A stretch of 20,551 bases of DNA from JAIRQX01 sp031556255 (GCA_031556255.1 JAVBTI010000101.1:1-20551); one strand, 5' to 3'. Counted from the first letter of the stretch, positions 1 through 7,950 are shown. Notes: generated from the letters alone by a model not told the origin. Numbers and translations are program-made.

Positions 1-1122
1 CACAAACCGGGTGTGAGCGAATTCCGCTACTGGTCCGATGCGGAAGGGATGACGGAGGTGGCGATCTCCGGCGATTTCAACATGGCGCCCTTCGTGGACG
101 GGGCCTTTAAATCAGCCCTGGCGAAGATGCACCGGGACGACTACGCAAAAAGCCATACAAAATACGGCTTCGGGCCTTTCCGGGAGGCACTGGTGGCGCA
201 CCTCGCCGGGATGGGGATCAAAACCCGCCCGCAGAACATTCTGGTCTGCCCCAGTCTGATTCAGACCCTTTACCCCATCTACGAATCGCTTATGACAAGC
301 GGTTCCAACTTCATATATGAAAAATCGAACCTGATCCTGGCCATATCCAACATACATTCGATCGGGATGAATATGATCCCTGTAACCCTTGACGAGCACG
401 GCATCTCCGCTGAGGAACTCGAAAAAAAGCTCCTTGTACATAAAAACGCCGTGCTGCACGTTGACCCCACCGACCACGCACCCACCGGCATCGTGATGAG
501 CAAGAAAAGGAAAGAAGAGATCATGGAGATCACCAACAGGCACAGGGTGCCCATCCTGGAGATAGACCATTTCCGCGACGCCTGGCATGAAACCCCTTTC
601 CCGCCGCCGCTCAAGGCGATGGATACCTGCGGAAACGTGATCTACACAGGCTCTTTCCTGCGATGCTACCCCTTTGACTTCCAGATGTCGTGGCTTGTGG
701 CGGACACGGGAATTGTGGAGCACCTGAGCGACGTGTTCGTGCAAAACGGCATCAAGGTGAACTTTCTGATGCAGATAGCGGCGGATGAGATGTTCCGGAG
801 CGGCGCATATTACGGGATGATGGAGGCGCTGCGGGCTTTTATCCGCGAACGGCGGACGAGGGGGCTTGCGCTCTGTGAAAAATATCTGAAAAAAGCGGGA
901 GGGCTGTGGAATGAAAAACATTGCGGCTTCCACTTCTGGCTTGAATTCCCGAAGGCCAATATAAAAAAGGTGTTCAGCAGGAATATGTCCAACAGCTTTT
1001 ATCCGGGGTACTTTTTCGATAAGTCGGACACCACCCATATTATGCTGTGCCCGGCGTCGCTCAGGGAAGAGATGCTGGAGCCGGCCATCAGGGAGATTGC
1101 TGAACTGGTGAAGGCGGAGTAA
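1..1122 (+). CDS. MocR-type (GntR/aminotransferase) regulator, C-terminal part, PLP lysine lost; 5' end outside window
   Basis: The frame is open from base 1, so the gene starts upstream. The GTG at 13 is unlikely to be the true start. The visible part is the fold-type-I aminotransferase domain of a MocR regulator. The missing N-terminus should carry the winged helix that binds DNA. Family landmarks, numbered from the GTG, are the segment DPTDHAPTGIVMS (family: TPSHQ-PTG-MS), EIDHFRD (family EDDYDSE) and YTGSFLRCYPF (family YLGTFSKTLAPG). The catalytic lysine of the last motif is Arg217, codon CGA at 661-663. The usual tyrosine of EDDY is His, and the arginine after the lysine motif (PGLR) is Gln. 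PLP could therefore not form its Schiff base as in working members. I infer a ligand-sensing or purely structural domain. It converges on asd. The frame is intact, so it is not an obvious pseudogene. Family is secure; function is not. Confidence 0.8.
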   Translation, partial: HKPGVSEFRYWSDAEGMTEVAISGDFNMAPFVDGAFKSALAKMHRDDYAKSHTKYGFGPFREALVAHLAGMGIKTRPQNILVCPSLIQTLYPIYESLMTSGSNFIYEKSNLILAISNIHSIGMNMIPVTLDEHGISAEELEKKLLVHKNAVLHVDPTDHAPTGIVMSKKRKEEIMEITNRHRVPILEIDHFRDAWHETPFPPPLKAMDTCGNVIYTGSFLRCYPFDFQMSWLVADTGIVEHLSDVFVQNGIKVNFLMQIAADEMFRSGAYYGMMEALRAFIRERRTRGLALCEKYLKKAGGLWNEKHCGFHFWLEFPKANIKKVFSRNMSNSFYPGYFFDKSDTTHIMLCPASLREEMLEPAIREIAELVKAE

Positions 1123-1188
1123 ATGTTGATTGGATTAAAGCGCGGGATCTGCATAAACGTGAAATCGGCGCATCGCGTTGTTGTTTCC

Positions 1189-1236
1189 TCGGGGCCAATC
1201 CTCACATACCAGTAAGTATGCTGCGGTCGTCCCCTC
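1189..1236 (-). repeat. Interspersed repeat core, copy 1 (inverted relative to copy 2)
   Basis: Read on the minus strand this 48-bp segment matches 8746-8793 at about 44 of 48 positions, compared by eye. Its centre forms a small hairpin, CATAC-TTACTG-GTATG, followed by TGAGGATTG. The changes between copies fall in the loop and near the ends, while both 5-bp stem arms are kept. Weaker similarity continues on both sides, for example GATCCCGC downstream of the core on the minus strand. It is either a non-coding mobile repeat or a structured RNA element. Confidence 0.7.
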
Positions 1237-1352
1237 GGAAGCCGCCTGGCGCCGCGTAGACACAGGCTCGTAACGCGGTGCGGGTTTCCCACACTAGGAC
1301 ATATTCAGTGCAAAACAGCGGAAGCGTAATTTTGCCTGAAGCTGCACGAGCA

Positions 1353-1370
1353 ATTGCCCGAGAGGGCAAT
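1353..1370. repeat. Short hairpin with GAGA loop
   Basis: ATTGCCC and GGGCAAT pair perfectly over 7 bp around a GAGA (GNRA-type) loop. No run of T follows on either strand, so it is not a typical intrinsic terminator. It lies between the two shared repeat modules of this intergenic region and has no counterpart that I can see at the second locus. Confidence 0.5.
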
Positions 1371-1441
1371 GCCTGCGGAGTATTAAGAGCCGCACATAGT
1401 GTATTCATATTTATACAACATCTAAAATTAAAATGCTCTAA

Positions 1442-1463
1442 GGGGAGAGTTGGAGAGAGGGGT
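1442..1463 (-). repeat. 22-bp purine/pyrimidine repeat, copy 1
   Basis: The 22 bases here are the exact reverse complement of 8630-8651 (CCCCTCTCTCC followed by AACTCTCCCC on the minus strand). In both places it lies on the same side of the 48-bp repeat core, 205 bp away here and 94 bp away in the other copy. The two modules may therefore belong to one composite element. Confidence 0.6.
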
Positions 1464-1477
1464 ACATTATACTCATT

Positions 1478-1508
1478 CTAAAACGCCCTGTTTTGCAGGG
1501 CGTTTTAG
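1478..1508. terminator. Bidirectional intrinsic terminator between convergent MocR gene and asd
   Basis: CTAAAACGCCCTG and CAGGGCGTTTTAG form a perfect 13-bp stem around a 5-base TTTTG loop. The GC-rich core is followed by TTTTAG on the plus strand. The symmetric A/T flank gives the same layout on the minus strand. It sits 20 bp from the asd stop codon and about 355 bp from the MocR stop, so it mainly ends asd and may also stop read-through from the left. Confidence 0.85.
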
Positions 1509-1528
1509 TCTACCAATAACTTTATGAT

Positions 1529-2548
1529 TTATTTTATCAGCTCTTCCGCTATCTGCACCGCGTTTGTCGCCGCGCCCTTGCGCAACTGGTCGCCGGAGAC
1601 CCAGAAACTGAGGCTGTTTTCCGCAGATATGTCCTTACGGATCCTTCCCACATAGCACAGATCCTGCCCGGCGGCGAAAAGCGGCATCGGGTAGACCTTA
1701 TTGGCAGGATCGTCCACCACCCTGACCCCCGGCGCGCCCGCGAGCAGCTCCCTCGCTTTTTCCGGCGATATGGGGCGCTCCGTCTCTATCATTACCGCTT
1801 CGGAGTGCGCGGAAAGCACAGGCACACGCACACAGGTGGCTGAAACTTTTATATCGCTGTCCCCCATGATTTTACGGGTTTCATTGAACATTTTCATCTC
1901 TTCTTTAGTATATCCGTTGTCCGTGAACGCGTCCACGTGCGGGATCAGATTGAAAAGGATCTGGTGGGCGAAGCAGGATACGGTGATATCTTTCCCCTCC
2001 ACCCAGGCTCTGGTCTGGTTTACAAGCTCCTGCATGCCGGACGCGCCCGCGCCTGAGGTGGACTGGTATGACGACACCACCACCCGCCTGATCTTCGCGT
2101 AATCGTGCAGCGGTTTCAGAGGGACGATCATGATGATGGTCGTGCAGTTCGGGTTTGCGATGATCCCCTTGTGTTTATGCACGTCCCCCGCGTTTACCTC
2201 GGGCACCACCAGCGGAACGTCAGGGTCCATGCGGAACGCGGATGAATTATCCACCACAACGGCACCGGCCTTTACCGCGGACGGGGCGAACTCTTTGGAG
2301 CGGTCGCCCCCTGCTGAAAACAGCGCTATATCAACCCCTTTGAAGCTGTCGTGGGTGAGCTCCCGCACGGCGTACTCTTTCCCTTTGAACTTTATCTTTT
2401 TGCCCGCGGAGCGGGAAGAGGCCAGAGGAATAAGGTCGGCCACGGGAAAGTTTCTTTCTTCCAGTATCCGCAGGAATGTTTCGCCCACCGCGCCGGTCAC
2501 CCCCGCGATAGCAACATTATAGGCGTTTTTTTTCTGAAGCTGGCTCAT
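1529..2548 (-). CDS. asd: Aspartate-semialdehyde dehydrogenase
   Basis: The enzyme reduces L-aspartyl-4-phosphate to aspartate semialdehyde with NADPH, the branch point to lysine, diaminopimelate, threonine and methionine. I chose the ATG at 2548 (339 residues, a normal family length) because GGAGG lies 7 bases before it. A longer frame to 2590 has no such site and no family homology. The N-terminus carries the nucleotide-binding motif AGVTGAVGE (residues 15-23). NPNCTT holds the catalytic Cys135, and RVPVLSAHSE holds substrate Arg241 and His248. SGAGASG (165-171) is the expected glycine-rich loop. The gene stands alone, is divergent from the lipoprotein gene and ends at a strong hairpin. Assignment is secure. 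Confidence 0.96.
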   Translation of the reverse strand: MSQLQKKNAYNVAIAGVTGAVGETFLRILEERNFPVADLIPLASSRSAGKKIKFKGKEYAVRELTHDSFKGVDIALFSAGGDRSKEFAPSAVKAGAVVVDNSSAFRMDPDVPLVVPEVNAGDVHKHKGIIANPNCTTIIMIVPLKPLHDYAKIRRVVVSSYQSTSGAGASGMQELVNQTRAWVEGKDITVSCFAHQILFNLIPHVDAFTDNGYTKEEMKMFNETRKIMGDSDIKVSATCVRVPVLSAHSEAVMIETERPISPEKARELLAGAPGVRVVDDPANKVYPMPLFAAGQDLCYVGRIRKDISAENSLSFWVSGDQLRKGAATNAVQIAEELIK

Positions 2549-2652
2549 GAAAATACCTCCGCAAATACTGATGGATAATAATAGAACCACCAGTTTAATA
2601 ATGTCAACTGATTTTATGCCCCAAACCTTTTTTATAGGAGGGAAAGTTTCTG

Positions 2653-2681
2653 TTTAAATCGCCGCGGATATTATCTATAAT
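2653..2681 (+). promoter_or_regulatory. Sigma70-like promoter placing the transcript start at the ATG
   Basis: TTTAAA (2653-2658) and a perfect TATAAT (2676-2681) are separated by 17 bp. Transcription would start about 7 bases past the -10 box, which is at or next to the A of the ATG at 2688. There is no Shine-Dalgarno sequence in front of that ATG. A GGAGGG further up, at 2637-2642, is followed by no usable start codon. Confidence 0.65.
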
Positions 2682-2687
2682 CACCAA

Positions 2688-3749
2688 ATGACACGATTAC
2701 TCCGTCTGCTTTTTATACTCGCCGCCCTGTCGGCGGCCGCCTGCGCCGGGCCGTCTTTTGACGAGGCCGCCTGGGCGGAGAAGGTAGATAATGAAGAGAG
2801 TTATAAGCTTTACGCCGCCCACATAAATGACAAAGGGCGTTTTTTCAACCCCTGGCTGGCGCCGGAAGAGGATAACGCCACATTTATGGAGAGATTCCTG
2901 CGGCTGCGCTTTTCAAAAGACGAAGACCACGACCGGTTTCAGGAAGAGCTGTATCATAAGGTGGATAACGATTACAGCTATCTGAAAGACGGCGGGGAGA
3001 GTATCTCCTTTGTCGGGCACGCCACCTTCATCATACAGACCGGCAGCACAACTATTCTCACAGATCCCTTTCTGTCAAGCAGGGCGTTGATAATGAAAAA
3101 AGAAGTGCTGGTGGATTTTGACCCGGACATGCTGCCGCCAGGGTGCGTGGTGCTGATAAGCCACAACCATTACGACCATCTTGATAAAGACACTGTGGTT
3201 GAGCTGATAAAGAGAGACGCGGTCTTTGTGGTGCCGCTTAAACTGAAGGATTTTTTCACCGGCCTGGGCGCGGAAAACGTGCACGAGCTCGACTGGTGGG
3301 AATCGGTGATGATAAAGGGCGTCAACTACACATTTTTGCCTTCACAGCACTGGTCGCGGCGTATCGGGCAAAGCGCCGACACCACCCTGTGGGGCGGATA
3401 TATGATTGAGGCGGGCAAAACTATCTATTTCTCCGGCGACACAGGCTATTTTGTGGGTTTTAAAGAGTTCGGAAAGATGTACGGCATAGATTATGCCCTT
3501 GTGGGCGCCGGCGCCTACACCCCCCGGTGGTTTATGCATTACATGCACCAGAACGTTGCGGAGTTTATAAAAGCCGGGGAGGATCTAAAGGCGGCGAAAG
3601 TGATTCCTTTTCATTTCGGCGTCATACATCTGGGGAAAGAGTCGATCTATTACCCCCTCTATGAAATAGACAGGTATCTTAAATCCCACCCGGAAGATTC
3701 CGGAAGGATAACCCCGCTCAGAGTCGGCGAATATATAATGATAGATTAA
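2688..3749 (+). CDS. Metallo-beta-lactamase-fold lipoprotein, NAPE-PLD/RomA-like (COG2220 type)
   Basis: This is a 353-residue MBL-fold hydrolase with a signal peptide. The hydrophobic stretch LLFILAALSAAAC ends at Cys19, a plausible lipidation site although the -3 residue is Ala rather than the usual Leu. The metal motif HNHYDH gives His159, His161, Asp163 and His164. His221 (PSQHW), Asp251 (SGDTG) and His309 (PFHFG) complete a normal binuclear site. The order FVGHATF, TDPF, SHNHYDH, PSQHWSRR and GDTGY is that of the family containing N-acylphosphatidylethanolamine phospholipase D, so a phospholipid-like substrate in the envelope is plausible but unproven. It appears to be transcribed alone. 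The start has no Shine-Dalgarno sequence and coincides with the predicted transcript start. Fold is certain; substrate is not known. Confidence 0.88.
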   Translation: MTRLLRLLFILAALSAAACAGPSFDEAAWAEKVDNEESYKLYAAHINDKGRFFNPWLAPEEDNATFMERFLRLRFSKDEDHDRFQEELYHKVDNDYSYLKDGGESISFVGHATFIIQTGSTTILTDPFLSSRALIMKKEVLVDFDPDMLPPGCVVLISHNHYDHLDKDTVVELIKRDAVFVVPLKLKDFFTGLGAENVHELDWWESVMIKGVNYTFLPSQHWSRRIGQSADTTLWGGYMIEAGKTIYFSGDTGYFVGFKEFGKMYGIDYALVGAGAYTPRWFMHYMHQNVAEFIKAGEDLKAAKVIPFHFGVIHLGKESIYYPLYEIDRYLKSHPEDSGRITPLRVGEYIMID

Positions 3750-3976
3750 TTTTCAATAATTTTTACCATTGACACTTCAAAAAAAAATAGTTACCGTACT
3801 GTCTGGACTTTCATCTGAAATGTATCAGCAGCTTTTGCATGTTTCAGCTCCTGTACTTTAAAGGCGCATGAATATAAATTATTTGTTTTTTTATTCGTAA
3901 ATATTTGACTGGCGGCTGAAAAAAACAAGTAGTGTGTATTTCAGAAGGTTTTTGGACAGAAGGCCGGAGGTGAACC

Positions 3977-5305
3977 ATGTTTAAAACGAGGAAATTGAAC
4001 CTTGAATTAACCGCTCAGTGCGGAGATTTGATTGAAGAGCTCAGACTGCTCAGGCTCGGCTTTGACGCGATCGATACCGCAATGATTATTATCAAAGCCG
4101 GTGATGAAGAGTTATACCGAAGCCCGGGCGCCGCGGAAATTGATGCCGGCAAACTTACGGCGGACAGCGGTCTGTTTTTCACCGGTAAAAAAGAATATTC
4201 CTACATCGTAAAAAGAAGAGAAAACGTCACCATTACGGCAGTCCGCGAACACGTAGACACCTGCGATCCGCTTAAAGACATTCTTGCCGGTCATTATGAA
4301 AGCAATAATAAATTTCTTCTCGAGTTTCAAACTATCATGGCCTACATGCAGACCGTTTTGGAGCATTTGAAATCCCTGGCTAACGGAACGGTCAAAAGCG
4401 CCACCGACGGCGCGTCCACCATCCAGCAGGCTCTGGATGAAATTGCGGCGCTGAACACGGTTACCTCCCAAACCGTCCAAAAATCCGAACTTATGGCCAA
4501 AATGGGCGAAGAGATAGAAGAGGTCACCGGCGTCATAAGCGACATCGCCGGGCAGACCAACCTTCTGGCGCTGAACGCCTCCATTGAGGCGGCCCGGGTG
4601 GGCGAGGCCGGGAAAGGTTTCGCGGTGGTGGCCGAAGAGGTGCGAAAACTCGCAAACAAGACGGAAAACGCAACCACCGATATCGGAAAAGTCGTGGATA
4701 CGATACATGAGCAATCCGAAGGGGTCAAAGACGACATGGAAAGCATATCCGACCTGGTGGGCAACCTCAACGGCCAGTCCCGGGGGATTAATGAAATGTT
4801 CGCCAACGTCAACGCCTGCGCTCTGGATACCTCCACGGCCACTGAAAAGATATCCAACAGGCTGTTTTGCAACCTGGCAAAGCTTGACCATATTATATTT
4901 ATTAATAAGCTGTACGATTATATAGATTCCCGCGGCGAGATGGAGTACGCGCCCGCCGACCATCATAACTGCCGCCTCGGGAAATGGTACGACACCGGCG
5001 TGGGCAGGCAGGAGTACAGCGCTATGCCGTCGTTTAAGAAGCTCGAACAGCCCCACAAGATCGTGCACTCATACGCGGTGGAACTGGCCAATTTCGGCCT
5101 GAAAGGCAGAGAGATGGACAGGGAAACATGCTCGTACATCAAGATGAAGATGCTTGAGATAAGGAAAGCTTCGGAGTCGATATTCGCAATTATGGAGAGC
5201 CTCATAGCCGAAAAAGACGCTGATATCGAGAAAAGGGCGCAGACCGCCGGACCGTGCAGAGCCGCCATTGAAGCGGCGGAAGGGAAGGCGTCCCGGGCCG
5301 GCTGA
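3977..5305 (+). CDS. Soluble methyl-accepting chemotaxis protein with C-terminal CZB zinc-binding domain
   Basis: This is a chemoreceptor of 442 residues without any membrane segment, so it should sit in the cytoplasm. GGAGGTG precedes the ATG by 6 bases. Residues 1-110 are not clearly assignable, though the stretch from about residue 29 loosely resembles the first strands of a PAS domain. The signalling hairpin is unmistakable: SDIAGQTNLLALNASIEAAR and GKGFAVVAEEVRKLA, about residues 187-230, which contacts CheA and CheW. The C-terminal domain from about residue 297 is a chemoreceptor zinc-binding domain with the 3His/1Cys set His305 (LDH), Cys332 (HHNCRLGKW), His360 and His364 (PHKIVH). Known CZB receptors sense zinc, oxidants or pH-linked signals. 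Which applies here is open. The 227 bp upstream show TTGACA- and TTGACT-like boxes but no good -10, so I call no promoter. Confidence 0.93.
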   Translation: MFKTRKLNLELTAQCGDLIEELRLLRLGFDAIDTAMIIIKAGDEELYRSPGAAEIDAGKLTADSGLFFTGKKEYSYIVKRRENVTITAVREHVDTCDPLKDILAGHYESNNKFLLEFQTIMAYMQTVLEHLKSLANGTVKSATDGASTIQQALDEIAALNTVTSQTVQKSELMAKMGEEIEEVTGVISDIAGQTNLLALNASIEAARVGEAGKGFAVVAEEVRKLANKTENATTDIGKVVDTIHEQSEGVKDDMESISDLVGNLNGQSRGINEMFANVNACALDTSTATEKISNRLFCNLAKLDHIIFINKLYDYIDSRGEMEYAPADHHNCRLGKWYDTGVGRQEYSAMPSFKKLEQPHKIVHSYAVELANFGLKGREMDRETCSYIKMKMLEIRKASESIFAIMESLIAEKDADIEKRAQTAGPCRAAIEAAEGKASRAG

Positions 5306-5327
5306 AGTGCCGCCGGGTCTGCCGGCC
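5296..5327. repeat. GC-rich inverted repeat between convergent genes
   Basis: GGCCGGC (5296-5302) and GCCGGCC (5321-5327) pair over 7 bp across an 18-base loop. The repeat spans the stop codon of the chemoreceptor and the 22-bp gap to the convergent radical SAM gene. No T run follows, so it is at best a weak or factor-assisted end signal. Confidence 0.35.
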
Positions 5328-7082
5328 TCAGGAGGGCGGCGTACGAAACCTTGAGTACCAGCCGTCCCCGGTTTCTTTTTTGCCGGATATCAGCCTGATA
5401 TCGTTCAGCAGCGGTGTTATCATGATGTCGCTGCGTTTTATATGGTTCATCATGCGTTCCGGGCCGTTTTCCGCGAACTGTTCAGGCTCCGTGACCGCGC
5501 TTACAAGCAACAGCCCCATCCAATACAGCTCCTCGATGTGAGCAAACCATTCCTCAATACTGTTTTCATTTCCGGGACGCATGGCGGAGATCTTTGCCAT
5601 TATGCCGTCCATAACACCGGTCACGGCATCCGGCAGGCTGTGGAAGTATTTCACCGGGGCGCCGGAGCCGAACTCGCACTCCCGGGCGAACCGGAGCATC
5701 ACAAGCCCCGCTTCCGGCAGTTTTCCTGTGCTGAATACAGGCGAAACTATTAAACGCAGAAGCTCCAGCCACACCATCCTTGTGCCCGCGCCGTGCCATA
5801 CATTGGGGTAGGGGTATTCGAACTCCGCCACATCCCACGCGGCGTTTCCGGCTTTTTTCCAGACTTTCGTGCCCCGGTACGGATTAAGTATGAATATATT
5901 GGGCTGCACCACGGTTTTGCCCTCCGCCGCGCCGACGAAATAAGCTATTTCGTTGATCAGCATGTCCGCCTCTTCTTCCGTTTCATACGGCGAGGCAATA
6001 TAGCCGATATAAAGCTCCCTGGCGGCGGGCTGTGTGTTCATCCCGCGTATGAACCCGGCGAGCGTTTCCCGCTCCCTGTCCAGCTCCTCCGTGGCGCGCA
6101 GCCTGCCGTGCAGCCGCCTGCCTATGAAACTGTCGGCGGAAATGCGGTCTCTGCCGATAAATATAGTGGCTATGTTGTACCTGAGCACGAGTTCTTCAAA
6201 CCCGGCGTCAAAATCGTGGGGGTCGGCAAGCACTGTGTAACGGATGTTTTTACATGCGGCGGAAATCTTTTTCAGCGTGCCCGCTGTTTCCTTTCTGTTT
6301 GTGTCCAGAAAAGGGCTTGAATCCATGATGGCTATATTAACGGGCTTACCGTTCACGGATTGCAGGTAGAGGCAGCTTTCCGCAACCATATTTTCGGTGA
6401 TTTCGCGGCTTTGCGGCGCCGGGTTGTTCATGTGCACCGTGCAGTATTCGCAGCCGTTGCCGCACCTGTCGCTGAAAATAGCTGTGACTTCTCCGCCGTT
6501 TTCGGTCATGAACATCACGGGGACGGCGGCTTTGCTGAACCTGCCGTGAGGAAGACGGCTGCTTCCCCGCCAGTGGAGCCCGGAACCGGGCATGATGCCG
6601 TTTATGCGGATGCCTCCGGCGGTTTTGGCGGCGGACGTGCGCTTTTCCCTGATATTCTTCATAAACTCAAGGAAAGGATCCGCGCCGCCGATGAGTACCA
6701 TGTCGAAGATATCTTCATCCAGCGCTTTCCGCATATTGTCGCGGCTGTTGAAGTGCGCCCCGCCGCCGATTATGATTGCGTCCCGGTATTTTGCGCGGAT
6801 TTGCGAAGAGTACCGCACCGCGGAGGTGAACGAGTTACTCCAGCATGATATGCCAAAGACCGGAGCGGTATGCGCGGAAAGGAAACACTCAAACTGCCCG
6901 GCCGCGTTGGAAATATCGGCTTCATATCCGTCGGAGGGAAAGAAGGCGATATCTTTTGCCCCCTCCCGCTCCAGCCAGAACGAGATAGTGGCAAGCGGAA
7001 TTGTGCTTTCCGCCGTGTGGAACCGCCCCTGTTCCCCGGAGGTGGCTATCAGTATCAGTTCGTGACGCACGGGGCTATTCAT
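5328..7082 (-). CDS. B12-binding-type radical SAM protein, last gene of the thiE-thiL operon
   Basis: The protein has 584 residues from the ATG at 7082, which overlaps the end of thiL by 8 bases. A longer frame to 7139 would run deep into thiL. Residues 1 to about 150 look like a Rossmann-type cobalamin-binding region (FGISCWSNS, AIIIGGGAHF, FDMVLIGGADPF). No DxHxxG motif is visible, as is common in this class. The radical SAM core begins with CGNGCEYC: Cys207, Cys211 and Cys214, the CxxxCxxC ligands of the 4Fe-4S cluster that cleaves S-adenosylmethionine. The last roughly 120 residues, after the core, are unassigned. Such proteins act in methyl transfer, ring closure or rearrangement under anaerobic conditions. 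The neighbours are thiamine genes, yet it resembles neither ThiC nor ThiH, so its role cannot be read off. Class is secure; substrate is unknown. Confidence 0.85.
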   Translation of the reverse strand: MNSPVRHELILIATSGEQGRFHTAESTIPLATISFWLEREGAKDIAFFPSDGYEADISNAAGQFECFLSAHTAPVFGISCWSNSFTSAVRYSSQIRAKYRDAIIIGGGAHFNSRDNMRKALDEDIFDMVLIGGADPFLEFMKNIREKRTSAAKTAGGIRINGIMPGSGLHWRGSSRLPHGRFSKAAVPVMFMTENGGEVTAIFSDRCGNGCEYCTVHMNNPAPQSREITENMVAESCLYLQSVNGKPVNIAIMDSSPFLDTNRKETAGTLKKISAACKNIRYTVLADPHDFDAGFEELVLRYNIATIFIGRDRISADSFIGRRLHGRLRATEELDRERETLAGFIRGMNTQPAARELYIGYIASPYETEEEADMLINEIAYFVGAAEGKTVVQPNIFILNPYRGTKVWKKAGNAAWDVAEFEYPYPNVWHGAGTRMVWLELLRLIVSPVFSTGKLPEAGLVMLRFARECEFGSGAPVKYFHSLPDAVTGVMDGIMAKISAMRPGNENSIEEWFAHIEELYWMGLLLVSAVTEPEQFAENGPERMMNHIKRSDIMITPLLNDIRLISGKKETGDGWYSRFRTPPS

Positions 7083-7950
7083 GTTCGTACCCTTTTTGGG
7101 ATATATCCGTGCCGTCCATGAAACATCCGCTCCCCTCACTCACTTTGCCTATGGGAAATAATGTTTTATCATATTTAACAACCGTCCGCGGCGACGCGGT
7201 GAACAGAAGCGCATACTCCTCGCCGGATGAAAGAGTGTATTCGTAAAGCTCATCCCTTGAAAGGGGGAGTTCCGGCAGGGGCAGTGCCGCTTTGTCCACG
7301 GTGACGCGCACCCCGCTTGACTCCGCGATATGGGAAAGATCCCGCCCCAGCCCGTCGGATATGTCTATGCAGGAGGTTATGCCCTTTGTCCGTCCCAAAA
7401 GCTCACCCAGCTCCCTTTCCGGGGACCTGTCCATATCCGCCGGCGGATGGTTTTTCAGGATTCCCAGCCTCCGCCGCAGTTCATACTGCGCGCCCCCCAC
7501 CGGCCTTGACAGATACACCGTGTCGCCGGGTTTGGCGCCGCCGCGGGTGAGAAGGTATTTATTTTTCAGCCCTATGATTGTAAGGCTCAGGAACAGTCCC
7601 TGTTTGGAGGCGGAGCTGTCTCCGCCGATAAGGCTCACGCCGTACTTTTGCGCCGCTCCGGCAACGGCCCCGGCCAGCTCTTTTTTATCAGTCCCTTTTG
7701 GGATGGCGAGCCCGAGAAGTGCCCGGTATTTGCCGTCTACCCCACCCATAGCCGCTATGTCGCTGATGTTGGAGGCAAACAGCCGGCCGGCCACATCGAA
7801 AATGCTCTCTGACGGAGTGAAATGAACCCCTTCCACCATAAGATCTTTGGCAATAAGCAGATCTCCCGCCACGGCGGCGTCGTCGCCTATCCCGGCAGGG
7901 GAGGGGGGGGAGTGTTTTTTTAATAATTCAATAAATTCGAACTCTTTCAT
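7075..7950 (-). CDS. thiL: Thiamine-monophosphate kinase
   Basis: ThiL phosphorylates thiamine phosphate to thiamine diphosphate with ATP. The ATG at 7950 overlaps the thiE stop in the ATGA arrangement and gives 291 residues, slightly shorter than many family members. A longer frame to 8055 only re-reads thiE. Family motifs are GIGDDAAV (20-27) with its metal-binding aspartates, KDLMVEGVHF (35-44), NISDIAAMGG, IGGDSSAS, CIDISDGLGRDL and SGEEYALLF, in the usual AIR-synthase-like order. The 3' end overlaps the start of the radical SAM gene by 8 bases, so the three genes are probably translated in a coupled way. Confidence 0.95.
   Translation of the reverse strand: MKEFEFIELLKKHSPPSPAGIGDDAAVAGDLLIAKDLMVEGVHFTPSESIFDVAGRLFASNISDIAAMGGVDGKYRALLGLAIPKGTDKKELAGAVAGAAQKYGVSLIGGDSSASKQGLFLSLTIIGLKNKYLLTRGGAKPGDTVYLSRPVGGAQYELRRRLGILKNHPPADMDRSPERELGELLGRTKGITSCIDISDGLGRDLSHIAESSGVRVTVDKAALPLPELPLSRDELYEYTLSSGEEYALLFTASPRTVVKYDKTLFPIGKVSEGSGCFMDGTDISQKGYEHE

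Larger units (their letters stand above)
1123..1477. other. Gene-free stretch holding interspersed repeats
   Basis: No convincing coding frame lies between the MocR gene and the terminator at 1478. The stretch holds a 48-bp repeat core (1189-1236), a 7-bp hairpin with a GAGA loop (1353-1370) and a 22-bp purine-rich repeat (1442-1463). The 48-bp core and the 22-bp repeat recur in inverted orientation near 8630-8793. The rest shows nothing I recognise. Short open frames here lack a good Shine-Dalgarno sequence. Confidence 0.6.

Noticed and set aside
112..1038. Long minus-strand frame opposite the MocR gene
   Set aside because: It is a shadow frame with no domain motif and no ribosome site, and the plus-strand frame has clear family homology.
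999..1292. Open frame on the minus strand across the first repeat (residues like RGRPQHTYWYVRIGPEE)
   Set aside because: A similar peptide can be read in one frame of the second copy, but neither frame has a ribosome site and this one overlaps the MocR gene. The conservation fits a DNA or RNA repeat with a stem better than a protein.
3797..3815. ACTGTCTGGACTTT as a decayed member of the hairpin family
   Set aside because: Only one arm is similar and there is no matching second arm, so the likeness may be chance.
3769..3933. Promoter for the chemoreceptor (TTGACA at 3769, TTGACT at 3905)
   Set aside because: Neither -35-like box has a -10 hexamer better than three of six matches at 16-18 bp. 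I also saw no sigma28 or sigma54 consensus.
4112..5068. Long minus-strand frame opposite the chemoreceptor
   Set aside because: It is antisense to a gene with unmistakable signalling and CZB motifs, and its own translation shows no recognisable domain.
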